Below are positions 26,791-34,698 of a stretch of 64,000 bases of DNA, piece by piece; positions within the stretch are counted from its first letter, which is position 1, and each line of letters starts with the position of its first letter. Origin of the DNA: a virus. Both the position numbers and the translations under genes were made by a program. The notes beneath the pieces were generated by a model. It made no database searches. It was not told where the DNA came from and saw only the letters and a program-made list of their open reading frames with translations. The stretch is from positions 248,001 to 312,000 of IMG/VR virus record IMGVR_UViG_3300002143_000235. One strand, written 5' to 3'.

Positions 26791-27147
26791 ATGCCAATTC
26801 TATCAGCTACGCACAAACTCGACAAATATATTGATGTTTCTGTTACAGACAGTCGCTATGATGATATTGAAAATTCATCAATTACATTTATTACAAGTTA
26901 TATAGTTGATGTTAATGTAGAAGGATTATCATTTGATATACAAGAAATAACTGATATTAAACTTAATTATACAGGTATTAATTTTACTGATGAAGATGAT
27001 ATAGAACATCCAATATCATTTACAGTTCTTGATTTTAATAAAGAAGTAACTATTGATAATGCTGGGGGTGATCGTCAAATGCTTCAACCTTCTGAAGTTG
27101 AAATAAATATCGATGAAAGTAAAATTCGTTTTTATTTCTTGTATTAA
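26791..27147 (+). CDS. Hypothetical beta-rich protein, 118 aa
   Basis: Many alternating hydrophobic strands, acidic, no helices apparent. Not recognised. Confidence 0.6.
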   Translation: MPILSATHKLDKYIDVSVTDSRYDDIENSSITFITSYIVDVNVEGLSFDIQEITDIKLNYTGINFTDEDDIEHPISFTVLDFNKEVTIDNAGGDRQMLQPSEVEINIDESKIRFYFLY

Positions 27148-27164
27148 ATTCGTATGTTTACAGG

Positions 27165-27524
27165 ATGAAAATATCATTTGATTTTGACTCTTGTTTATCT
27201 ACTAAACGTATACAACGTCTTGCAAAGACATATATCGATCAAGGACATGAAGTATGGGTTACAACATCTCGTTTTCCTAGTTCTGATGAAATTGTAAGTA
27301 AATGGCCTTGGATTAAGAATCAAAATCAAATGTTATTTGAGATTTTAACTGAACTTGGAATTCCACACGATCGTGTAAATTTTACAGCAATGGTTGACAA
27401 GTGGACAGTTCTAGATGGATTCGATATACATTTTGATGATGATCAAACTGAAATAGACTTAATTGATGAGAATCTTTCATCATGTATAGGTATTCTTATT
27501 TTAACACCATATATTTACGAATAA
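27165..27524 (+). CDS. HAD-like phosphatase, small
   Basis: Opens 'MKISFDFDSCLS', which has the DxD nucleophile pair of HAD hydrolases, then 'VWVTTSRF' (motif II Thr/Ser) and 'IHFDDDQTEID' (acidic motif IV). At 119 residues it is a minimal cap-less HAD, similar to phage 5'-nucleotidase-like or polynucleotide phosphatase domains. The stop overlaps the next start by one base. Confidence 0.65.
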   Translation: MKISFDFDSCLSTKRIQRLAKTYIDQGHEVWVTTSRFPSSDEIVSKWPWIKNQNQMLFEILTELGIPHDRVNFTAMVDKWTVLDGFDIHFDDDQTEIDLIDENLSSCIGILILTPYIYE

Positions 27525-28558
27525 TGAAGAGTAAACTGTTGCAGCAGCTTGAAGAACGCCCAATACTTGCTAAAACATATTGGAAAGATCTTTATAATAT
27601 TGATATTGAGGAACTTAAAAAAATGTATTCACATCCTAGTCGTGGTTATCATAACTGGGAACATGTCGATAATGTACTTTACCATATTGAGCAGAGTATA
27701 GGTTACGATGATAATGGAATGGTCCTCAGAATTGCTGCATTATTTCATGATGCTATTTATGATAGTCGTAGAAATGATAATGAGGTAAAGAGTGCTAAGC
27801 TTGTGCATGATATCAAACTAAGTGATCCACTTAAGAAACGTATCATGGATATTATTCTGTTCACTACTTATACACGTGAGCCAGAAACGGAAGAAGAATC
27901 AATTTTTATGGATGCTGATTTGAGTATCTTTAATGGTACACAAGAAGACATGGTAGCTTTTGAACTTGGTATTTTACATGAATATTCTTGGGTACCACTC
28001 AATGTTTATATCGAAGAACGGTGCAAAGTGCTCGAGAAAATTCGAGACAAATTTCATATTGATACATGGTTTAATATTACATGGTTGAGAACAAAAATTT
28101 GGAATATTGGTGTCTATGCTGGATCTTTCTATCCAATGACTATCGGACACATGGACATCTTGAATCAGGCACGAAAGATTTTTGATCGTGTCATTGTTGT
28201 AAAAAGTTCAGACGATCGTGTACAACGTAAAACAAAATTTGAATGGGATGATTTTACATTTGGTAGATTAAATAAATGTCTTGACAATTTTGAAACGTAT
28301 CAAGTAAAAGATTTGATCACTGACAACTTACGTGATATAAAGGAAATGTACGGTAGTGCAACACTTATTCGCGGGCTCAGAAATGGTTCAGATCTTCAAT
28401 ATGAACAAAATTATTTACAGACACTTCGAGAAATTGATCCATCTGTGCAGTTTGTAACATTTCTTTCCAGACCTGAATTTGCACACGTATCAAGTTCTAT
28501 GGTTCGTGAGTTGTTATCAGTAGATCCTAAACTAGCAAAACGTTATTACGAGTTCTAA
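27524..28558 (+). CDS. HD phosphohydrolase fused to phosphopantetheine adenylyltransferase (CoaD)
   Basis: The ATG at 27524 overlaps the previous TAA. Residues 1-185 form an HD domain: 'RGYHNWEHVDNVLYHI', 'ALFHDAIYD', 'MDADLSIF'. Residues 195-344 match CoaD: 'GVYAGSFYPMTIGHMDIL' with the T/HxGH nucleotidyltransferase motif, 'TLIRGLRNGSDLQYEQNYL', and 'FAHVSSSMVREL'. CoaD makes dephospho-CoA from 4'-phosphopantetheine. The fusion is unusual. With the CoaE-like gene at 38818 the phage encodes homologues of the last two CoA steps. The HD half probably hydrolyses a nucleotide or similar phosphate. Confidence 0.8.
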   Translation: MKSKLLQQLEERPILAKTYWKDLYNIDIEELKKMYSHPSRGYHNWEHVDNVLYHIEQSIGYDDNGMVLRIAALFHDAIYDSRRNDNEVKSAKLVHDIKLSDPLKKRIMDIILFTTYTREPETEEESIFMDADLSIFNGTQEDMVAFELGILHEYSWVPLNVYIEERCKVLEKIRDKFHIDTWFNITWLRTKIWNIGVYAGSFYPMTIGHMDILNQARKIFDRVIVVKSSDDRVQRKTKFEWDDFTFGRLNKCLDNFETYQVKDLITDNLRDIKEMYGSATLIRGLRNGSDLQYEQNYLQTLREIDPSVQFVTFLSRPEFAHVSSSMVRELLSVDPKLAKRYYEF

Positions 28559-28587
28559 TTCAAACTTTCTGAAATGTCTGTAGTATA

Positions 28588-29157
28588 ATGTGCATGAATA
28601 ACAGCACAGTGACTACAGATCAAAAAAATCTTCCAAATACACGTATTAAACTCATTATAGCTATTGATAAGAACGGTGTAATGGGAATTGATAATAAACT
28701 TCCTTGGCGTCTTTCAGAAGACCTAAAACAATTCAAGAAAGAAACTGATGGATACCCATTAATTATGGGTTCTGCCACATTCAAATCACTTCCAGGTATT
28801 CTTCCTAACAGAGAACATTTAGTGCTCTCAAAATCACTCTATGGAGACGAGGACAAGTCTGTCTTCACATCTATCAAAGAGTTAATTGATTACCTAAACG
28901 ATTCAGGATACGAAAGTGCTTATGTTATAGGTGGAGCAAATGTTATTTCTCAATTTACTTACATGAATCTTATTGATGAATTGATAATAACACATGTTGA
29001 TTGTGAGGTAGAAGGAGACACTATTCTAAATATTGACACAGATCTTAAAATTCATTCTTGGTCACTTTATCGTAGTGAAAAATACACTAAAAACGAAAAG
29101 AACCAATACGGCTTTACAATCAATCGATACACACGTACAAAAAAAAGATTCTATTAA
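28588..29157 (+). CDS. folA: Dihydrofolate reductase
   Basis: Clear DHFR over about 170 residues: 'KLIIAIDKNGVMGIDNKLPWRLSEDLKQF' (substrate and NADPH loop with the LPW signature and Asp), 'LIMGSATFKSLP', 'YVIGGANVISQF'. It regenerates tetrahydrofolate for thymidylate synthesis during phage replication. The start could be 28588 or 28594; the first 17 residues are extra. Own leader after the CoaD fusion gene. Confidence 0.9.
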   Translation: MCMNNSTVTTDQKNLPNTRIKLIIAIDKNGVMGIDNKLPWRLSEDLKQFKKETDGYPLIMGSATFKSLPGILPNREHLVLSKSLYGDEDKSVFTSIKELIDYLNDSGYESAYVIGGANVISQFTYMNLIDELIITHVDCEVEGDTILNIDTDLKIHSWSLYRSEKYTKNEKNQYGFTINRYTRTKKRFY

Positions 29158-29160
29158 CAT

Positions 29161-30009
29161 ATGACTATTAAAAACAAAATAACTGAAATACACAATCATT
29201 TGGTTAAGATATTTACTGAGATAATGTCATATCCACAATTGTCAACTTATGACTACAATACATTCATAATTGCAACTTTAGATAGTGATCAATATTTACA
29301 ACAGTTGGAAAAAGAACATTTTGCACCAGTTACACAATTTATTGATCAGTACATACAGATGGATCTAGATTGGTTAAATAATGTTCGTAATGATATCTGT
29401 TCGATGTCAAAAGCAGCATTTGATAAACGATTAAATTCTATCGATACTGCTCGTGATGTGCTAACTAGTAATGAGATTATTTCCAATTTAAAACAGATGT
29501 TAAAAGAATCGAATAATTTTAAAGAAGCTCATATTGAATTTAAAGTCGAAAAAAATCCGACAAACGAATTCAAAGAACAAGAAATTGACAATGAACTGCT
29601 GGATAATATTGCTGCTCGTGTTGATGATGCTTTTACTGAGAAATGGCCACTTCTAATGAATAAACATATCGTTAATCAAACATTAAAATGTAAAGAATTT
29701 GAAAAAATATTCATAACTGAGGCTGAAACATTAGAAGAACTTTTTGATATTGAAGAAGTAAGTAAACCAAATTACGTGCATGTTGATCTTGAAAATCGAG
29801 CAGAGTTAAAACTATTTGCAAACATGACAAATCTTGACATTAAACAATTAATTATTGATGACGTCAACGGATTGTTTTATGACACTACGAATGATGTAAT
29901 TCTCATTCGTTACATAAACGGTAAATCAGAATTTCCAAGCCTTACAGAATATATGAATTCACAGGAACCATTTAGTGCTTCATTTTACCAAACCGACGGA
30001 CAATTGTGA
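29161..30009 (+). CDS. Hypothetical helical protein, 282 aa
   Basis: Long helical protein with Glu-rich coiled coils (about 95-165). The TGA stop overlaps the ATG of the next gene (ATGA). Function unknown. Confidence 0.65.
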   Translation: MTIKNKITEIHNHLVKIFTEIMSYPQLSTYDYNTFIIATLDSDQYLQQLEKEHFAPVTQFIDQYIQMDLDWLNNVRNDICSMSKAAFDKRLNSIDTARDVLTSNEIISNLKQMLKESNNFKEAHIEFKVEKNPTNEFKEQEIDNELLDNIAARVDDAFTEKWPLLMNKHIVNQTLKCKEFEKIFITEAETLEELFDIEEVSKPNYVHVDLENRAELKLFANMTNLDIKQLIIDDVNGLFYDTTNDVILIRYINGKSEFPSLTEYMNSQEPFSASFYQTDGQL

Positions 30010-30300
30010 TGAGTATAAAAGAAAAAAAATCAACATCTTGCTGAGAATATTGATGCATTGATTACCGATTTTATAGAATCGTATCAATCTGGTCCAGCAG
30101 AAACACTATACTATAATACGTATTCTACAACTTGTATAAAATATTTGAGTGAGTGTATTGACCTATTTAATACTTTTTTACCGTTTGACCCAGATAGTGA
30201 ATTGTTAAAAGATTACGTGTACCTTCAATACTTACGCGAGATCATGTGTGATACGATGAAAGAAAGAAAGAAAATACTTAAAATGTTATGTTCCAGGTAA
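30009..30300 (+). pseudogene. Small gene interrupted by a frameshift in an A8 run
   Basis: ATG at 30009 overlaps the previous stop in the ATGA way typical here, then the frame meets TGA after a run of eight A (30022-30029). With seven A it reads MSIKEKNQHLAENIDALITD and continues in frame to TAA at 30300 (about 96 residues). The downstream part has only a TTG start (30058). It may be a real mutation, a sequencing error or programmed slippage. Confidence 0.6.
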
Positions 30301-30307
30301 CGAGCAT

Positions 30308-30343
30308 AAAAAGGAAGAGGAGATCAATTGATCTCCTCTTTTT
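30308..30343. terminator. Bidirectional terminator between convergent genes
   Basis: AAAAAGGAAGAGGAGATC and GATCTCCTCTTTTT arms between the rightward gene ending 30300 and the leftward gene ending 30347. Confidence 0.85.
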
Positions 30344-30346
30344 CAT

Positions 30347-32266
30347 TTATGATATTTTGTAATATCCTTGTTTTGTAATTCTAAAAACTATGGTTCCAGA
30401 ATTATATTTTGTTAAAAATTTCACATAATTTATTAAAGCTGAAATACTACCAGCAGTAGCGCCTGAAACTGGTCCTTGTGGTGGATATACATAATGTATA
30501 ACATCACCATTTTGGTATTCCGGCCAGGCATCAGGTGTTTCTGTTTGTGTAAATATTCTAAAAGCTTGACCAGCACTATCAGTAATACGAGCCTGTAAAA
30601 ATATATTTTTTAAATACTCAGCACCACTTACAATTTCAAATTCTAAAAATGGTGAAATTGTGTTGACACCAGAAATTGCAATTGATCCGAAATTAAAAGT
30701 TCCAAAATTAGTTACGCCTGTGTTACCTGTAAATGTACATAACATACCAGGATTCTTAGCTGTAAAAACAAATGTACCGCCTGTTAATCCTGTAGTAACA
30801 GTACCTGTGGCTACAGTACCTGTAGCTGGTGCTTGTGCTGCAATTGACCCTAATAATGTATAATTAGTAGAAACAATTGGTTTTTTACGCAACCAATTAT
30901 TAGAGATACGACTAAATGTATCAGCATTAATTCTAGCATTTCTTAATGTCCCTTTTACATTGGGGTGAACACTATTATCAGTAAATGGACAATGTGTGAA
31001 AGTTACAGTTGTATTTGTTCCTGATGCTGAAACTGTATAAGTACCAATGTCACCTGTTCCTGTTCCAAATGCTGTAATATAAAATGTTGATGCACCAATA
31101 AAAAAATAACTATTGATTTCTAATGGTACTACTGGTGATGACGTTACTGTAAGTGTTGTTCCACTGCGTGAACCTTGAACTGGGTATGTAATAGGTATTG
31201 ATAGATCTGTAGGCTCAGAATATGATATCAGATCACTGCAAAATATTGTGTCATTATTATCTAATGATAATATGTAATCACGTATTTCCGCATAATTTGT
31301 TTTAAGTGTTGGTGTGGAATATGATAATGATGGGTGGGGGGTATTCAATAATATTTTAACACCAACCCATCGTTCCTGAACCATATTAATCCACTTATCA
31401 ATTGAAATTATCATCTGTGGTACTGTTTGTCCAGCGACAATATCATTTTCAACAAGTGCATACCCAATCGCAATATCAGGATATGGATTGTAATTTGCTA
31501 ATCCAATTGGATTGAACCAATGTGTTTCTATATCACCAAGCATGGTAGCGAGAGTAGCTCCGCCTCTACCATAGATTCCAAATGCATCACAATATGTAGT
31601 TATAGTTGTTGGTGTGAACTCCATACATGAATCAGATATAGAATTTGCTATATGAATACCCTTTTGCATTCCTGATGATTGAGTAGATTGTGATAATACT
31701 GCAATAGAATTTCCAAATGCTACAGCTTTCATTAAATTCATTGAATCAGAAATCAAAACATATTTTGTTCCGTTCCATTTGTATGTTGTTCCCGTTTCTA
31801 AATTCAAGTACAGTCTATTAGACATACCAGTATCTGGAAAATCCGCAACACTTGAATAACCAATTGTTGTAAAGAATGTACCAACTACAGCAGGAGTAAT
31901 TGCTGATCTTGGATATTCATAACTCAAAAATGATATAAGATTACGTGGTTGATAGATATCAAGAAATGTTTCACTAACAGATGGAATTGCTGATAAATAA
32001 TATCTATCAGTCCAATCAGCAGTTGGGATGTATTGATCAAAATCTGCTGCATCAATTTCATCACGTGTATATACAGCAAGATGACCGTCACGATCCGTAT
32101 TCATAAATATGAAAAATTGTCTATAATCAAATGTTGGATCAGGTGTTGCTGGAAGTGCTGGTATAGATGATTCTTCTGGAAAAAATGTCTTGTATGCAAA
32201 TAATTGTTCAAGCATTTTACGATCGTGATCATTTTCTGGTACAATTTTAAATGTTCTGCTAGCCAT
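30347..32266 (-). CDS. SGNH-hydrolase-like tail fibre / receptor-binding protein
   Basis: 639 residues on the minus strand. The N-terminal 170 residues look like a virion-attachment region. Residues 180-350 show an SGNH/GDSL-like core: 'AFGNSIAVLSQ' (block I), 'GRGGATLATML' (block II Gly), 'PDIAIGYALVEND' (block III region) and a late His in 'NTPHPSL'. The C-terminal 280 residues are Gly/Thr/Ser-rich beta repeats with 'GTVTTGLTGGTFVF', as in fibre tips. Phage SGNH domains remove acetyl groups from surface glycans. The active Ser block is not perfect, so activity is uncertain. Single-gene leftward unit. Confidence 0.65.
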   Translation of the reverse strand: MASRTFKIVPENDHDRKMLEQLFAYKTFFPEESSIPALPATPDPTFDYRQFFIFMNTDRDGHLAVYTRDEIDAADFDQYIPTADWTDRYYLSAIPSVSETFLDIYQPRNLISFLSYEYPRSAITPAVVGTFFTTIGYSSVADFPDTGMSNRLYLNLETGTTYKWNGTKYVLISDSMNLMKAVAFGNSIAVLSQSTQSSGMQKGIHIANSISDSCMEFTPTTITTYCDAFGIYGRGGATLATMLGDIETHWFNPIGLANYNPYPDIAIGYALVENDIVAGQTVPQMIISIDKWINMVQERWVGVKILLNTPHPSLSYSTPTLKTNYAEIRDYILSLDNNDTIFCSDLISYSEPTDLSIPITYPVQGSRSGTTLTVTSSPVVPLEINSYFFIGASTFYITAFGTGTGDIGTYTVSASGTNTTVTFTHCPFTDNSVHPNVKGTLRNARINADTFSRISNNWLRKKPIVSTNYTLLGSIAAQAPATGTVATGTVTTGLTGGTFVFTAKNPGMLCTFTGNTGVTNFGTFNFGSIAISGVNTISPFLEFEIVSGAEYLKNIFLQARITDSAGQAFRIFTQTETPDAWPEYQNGDVIHYVYPPQGPVSGATAGSISALINYVKFLTKYNSGTIVFRITKQGYYKIS

Positions 32267-32316
32267 GTATCAATGATTTTATTTTTATATATAGAATAAA
32301 GCTAGTTTTCACTTAC

Positions 32317-33057
32317 ATGATCACATCAATAAACGAATTTAAACAATACATCAACGAAACAATAGATGTAAAAGACTCAGCATTTGATAAATTTATTAGG
32401 ACTAATGCAGATAAATTAGTAAATAGAACATCTAAATATTTGCCACAAATAAATAAATTATTTGCTGGCTCTGGGTTTATGGTAATAATTGATGATAATA
32501 ATAGTAAATATAAGTATAAAATTATTAATGCAGCTGGTGAAACAGTATTATCTTCACGTATGTTTAGAGATTTAATGGAAAAAATTAGAGATCTTGCTCG
32601 TCCTTATGCAACATTAAAACAATCACATACTAAAGAAACACCTACAGTATTAAATAATAACGGAACAACAAAAGTATCTGTAACAAAAACACCAGTATTA
32701 AATACAGAAATTATGTCTCTTGAAGATCTTAGTAATAATTTAGAAAATAAAAGTTATAAGTCTGGTCGTTTTGACATTGATTTTGATATACAAAAAACTG
32801 GTGATAATATTAGATTATTAATTGCTGCACATGGTAAACGCGGTTATCCTAGAGAAGCATATTTAAAAGCACTTAGCACACCATTACCAACATTACCAAA
32901 TGGCTATGAATATGTCGATCGTAAACCAAAAGATTATACAGGTAATATTATGACTCCAACGTCAATAAAATCTGATGATGATAATTATGATGATCGTGGT
33001 TATATCGATTCAGAATTTTCTGGTGTAGTCTATTACAATGTACAAAAAACATCATAA
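32317..33057 (+). CDS. Hypothetical protein with MITSINEFK N-terminus, 246 aa
   Basis: Begins MITSINEFKQYINETI, the clearest form of the N-terminal pattern shared with the 5259, 5655 and 19952 products. The middle is Lys/Thr/Asn-rich and low in complexity. A packaged or targeted protein is possible. Confidence 0.6.
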   Translation: MITSINEFKQYINETIDVKDSAFDKFIRTNADKLVNRTSKYLPQINKLFAGSGFMVIIDDNNSKYKYKIINAAGETVLSSRMFRDLMEKIRDLARPYATLKQSHTKETPTVLNNNGTTKVSVTKTPVLNTEIMSLEDLSNNLENKSYKSGRFDIDFDIQKTGDNIRLLIAAHGKRGYPREAYLKALSTPLPTLPNGYEYVDRKPKDYTGNIMTPTSIKSDDDNYDDRGYIDSEFSGVVYYNVQKTS

Positions 33058-33082
33058 AGTTTTTTATATCAAATAAAAATAT

Positions 33083-33090
33083 TACATTTG
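33083..33090 (+). promoter_or_regulatory. Promoter -7 box, TACATTTG
   Basis: Fits TAnnTTTG, 14 bases before the ATG at 33105. Confidence 0.6.
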
Positions 33091-33104
33091 AAAAAATTAA
33101 AAAA

Positions 33105-33461
33105 ATGATATTTATTATAATCGCAATATTTTTAATAATAATATTTACATGTACTATTAACATATACAAAAAAATCAAAATAGTTGATGATAAAATGTGG
33201 AGTTATATTGCTACTCCATGTGAAACAATATTCAATGTAACTAATTTTAATAATTGGTTTTGTGATCCAAACAATAATGCTGTTTATGCACATAGTGGTA
33301 TTTATGGTCGCTGTGATAAATTAAGTATTGCGCATATTGAAGATTATATGCTTAAATGTTATGGAATAAATGATAAGGATAAAACTTTATGTCATGGTCA
33401 TTCAAAACAACAACTGATTGATGATTTTTATCAAGATATTAGAAAAGATTGGTTAAAATAA
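33105..33461 (+). CDS. Membrane-anchored or secreted small protein, 118 aa
   Basis: Residues 1-18 (MIFIIIAIFLIIIFTCTI) form one hydrophobic segment, followed by a soluble part with four Cys (near 39, 53, 70, 86 and 96 region) that might form disulfides in the periplasm. Possibly a superinfection or lysis-related factor; not recognised. Confidence 0.6.
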   Translation: MIFIIIAIFLIIIFTCTINIYKKIKIVDDKMWSYIATPCETIFNVTNFNNWFCDPNNNAVYAHSGIYGRCDKLSIAHIEDYMLKCYGINDKDKTLCHGHSKQQLIDDFYQDIRKDWLK

Positions 33462-33492
33462 AAAAATATTTTTTTATTTGAAAAAATAGTTG

Positions 33493-33500
33493 TACATTTG
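33493..33500 (+). promoter_or_regulatory. Promoter of the leader-tRNA operon
   Basis: TACATTTG fits the TAnnTTTG -7 box. An upstream TTTG at 33477-33480 is closer than the usual -33 spacing, so the upstream box is uncertain. Transcription should start near 33505-33508, about 30 bases before the leader-peptide ATG. Confidence 0.6.
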
Positions 33501-33537
33501 TCAAACAAAAGAAGAATTAAAACATATATAACGTATA

Positions 33538-33627
33538 ATGAAAACAATTACAAACATATCATCAAGCTCACGCAGCCGACGCTCGTCATCAAGACGTAGT
33601 GGATATGTATTGTCTGAGGTTTTCTAA
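33538..33627 (+). CDS. Ser/Arg-rich leader peptide of an attenuator
   Basis: A 29-codon ORF. Residues 8-21 are 14 consecutive Ser or Arg (order SSSSRSRRSSSRRS), encoded by TCA, AGC, CGC, CGA, TCG, AGA, CGT and AGT. These codons are the ones the five downstream tRNAs (Ser TGA, Ser GCT, Arg TCT, Arg ACG, Arg TCG) would read. The last codons (TCT GAG GTT) contain the sequence that can pair with the terminator, and the stop codon at 33625 is placed so that a finishing ribosome would cover it. This is the layout of amino-acid-operon leader peptides. The product itself probably has no function. Confidence 0.8.
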   Translation: MKTITNISSSSRSRRSSSRRSGYVLSEVF

Positions 33628-33692
33628 CATTATAGAAAAATATTATCTCTTAGGAGATGTTAAAGCCTCAGATATTATCTGAGGCTTTTTTT
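33611..33692 (+). promoter_or_regulatory. Transcription attenuator (antiterminator/terminator)
   Basis: Terminator: AGCCTCAGA (33664-33672) and TCTGAGGCT (33678-33686) with a T run to 33692. Antiterminator: TGTCTGAGGT (33611-33620), inside the last leader codons, can pair over ten positions (two G-U) with 33665-33674, the 5' arm of the terminator. A small extra hairpin ATCTC/GAGAT lies at 33645-33658. A ribosome stalled on the Ser/Arg codons would leave 33611-33620 free and favour readthrough into the tRNAs; a ribosome at the stop codon would mask it and favour termination. Confidence 0.8.
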
Positions 33693-33707
33693 ATTTAATA
33701 AAATTAT

Positions 33708-33797
33708 GGAAGATGAATCAGTCCGGCGACTGACCCTGTCTTGAAAACAGTGGGTTCCTCAGAGATGGGGGATTGGGATCGACACCTACTTCTTCCT
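33708..33797 (+). tRNA. tRNA-Ser(TGA)
   Basis: Acceptor GGAAGAT with TTCTTCC, anticodon arm CTGT CTTGAAA ACAG with anticodon TGA, and a long variable arm typical of serine tRNAs. The T arm is slightly irregular (loop ATCGACA). No CCA encoded. It is the first tRNA behind the attenuator and reads TCA and neighbouring TCN codons. Confidence 0.75.
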
Positions 33798-33829
33798 CAT
33801 TGACTTTTTAGTGAAACAAATATAAAAAT

Positions 33830-33914
33830 AGAGAGTAAACTTGAATGGCTCAAGGCTCGCCTGCTAAGCGATGCGTACCCGAAAGGGTATTTGGTTCGAC
33901 TCCAATTCTCTCTA
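33830..33914 (+). tRNA. tRNA-Ser(GCT)
   Basis: Anticodon arm CGC CTGCTAA GCG gives anticodon GCT; a long variable arm with a GTACCC/GGGTAT hairpin confirms the serine type. T loop TTCGACT. Acceptor AGAGAGT with TCTCTCT pairs at six of seven positions. Reads AGC and AGT. Confidence 0.85.
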
Positions 33915-33920
33915 CTTAAT

Positions 33921-33991
33921 GCCTGCTTAGTGTAATGGAAGCACATGTGGATTCTACCCACAGAGTGAGGGTTCAAGTCCTTCAGCGGGTA
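33921..33991 (+). tRNA. tRNA-Arg(TCT)
   Basis: Acceptor GCCTGCT/AGCGGGT, anticodon arm TGTGG ATTCTAC CCACA with anticodon TCT, T loop TTCAAGT. Reads AGA and AGG. Confidence 0.85.
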
Positions 33992-33998
33992 CTAAAAT

Positions 33999-34073
33999 GC
34001 GCTTGTAGTTTAATTGGAAAAATACTCGGCTACGAACCGAGAGACGTGACGGGTTCGACTCCCTCCAGGCGTA
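33999..34073 (+). tRNA. tRNA-Arg(ACG)
   Basis: Acceptor GCGCTTG/CAGGCGT, anticodon arm CTCGG CTACGAA CCGAG with anticodon ACG. Reads CGT, and CGC and CGA if A34 is converted to inosine by a TadA deaminase. Confidence 0.85.
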
Positions 34074-34078
34074 CTTAA

Positions 34079-34150
34079 GTTTCTGTAGTTCAACGGATAG
34101 AATGACCGGTTTCGGCCCGGTTGATGTGGGTTCAAATCCCGCCAGGAACT
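34079..34150 (+). tRNA. tRNA-Arg(TCG)
   Basis: Acceptor GTTTCTG/CAGGAAC, anticodon arm ACCGG TTTCGGC CCGGT with anticodon TCG, T loop TTCAAAT. Reads CGA and CGG. Last gene of the cluster; it ends just before the convergent gene at 34153. Confidence 0.85.
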
Positions 34151-34152
34151 CT

Positions 34153-34698
34153 TTAAATAGTTGTATTCGATTCAGACTGGTCGTTGAGTTCTTGATTCAA
34201 ATTATAATCCTTGATCTCATCGACCTTTGCCGGTCTTAAGTCTGTACCTTCTGTATTCACATTAGCAGCGACAATCGTATCAGTTGCTGGTTGTGTGGTT
34301 CCTGTATTAACATTCTCAGTTGGATCCAATTCATTAGTCTGACGAGGTTCAGAGAAGTTCACATTACCAATATCAGAAGGAACTGTGTATGTGTAAACAT
34401 CCATCGGTACGTAATCAAGTGTTACAGGTTTTTCAATAGCTGCTGGTGCATTATTAACTTTCTTTAATGATTGTGCAGTAACTATTGGTTTATTATCTGT
34501 TTTATCATAAACATTACCACCAAGTAATGGTTTAACTACTGGTGTAATATTATTTATATTTCCAAGATGCTTATTATTTTCATTTGGTGTTGTAGGACCA
34601 TTAATATTTCCCAACGGCTTATTAAACGTTGAAAGATTTACTAACTGTAAATCTTCTTTGTATACATTTGTTACTGATTTTACCTGTCGCTTAGCCAT
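34153..34698 (-). CDS. Low-complexity Asn/Thr/Pro-rich protein, 181 aa
   Basis: Probably largely disordered, with repeated 'LGNIN' segments. Its start overlaps the stop of the 34698-35552 gene by one base, so the two form a leftward pair. Possibly a virion or scaffold-related linker protein; not recognised. Confidence 0.6.
   Translation of the reverse strand: MAKRQVKSVTNVYKEDLQLVNLSTFNKPLGNINGPTTPNENNKHLGNINNITPVVKPLLGGNVYDKTDNKPIVTAQSLKKVNNAPAAIEKPVTLDYVPMDVYTYTVPSDIGNVNFSEPRQTNELDPTENVNTGTTQPATDTIVAANVNTEGTDLRPAKVDEIKDYNLNQELNDQSESNTTI

Noticed and set aside
33538-33627. The leader ORF as a normal small protein gene
   Set aside because: 14 consecutive Ser/Arg residues, placement before a terminator and overlap with the antiterminator sequence fit a leader peptide better.
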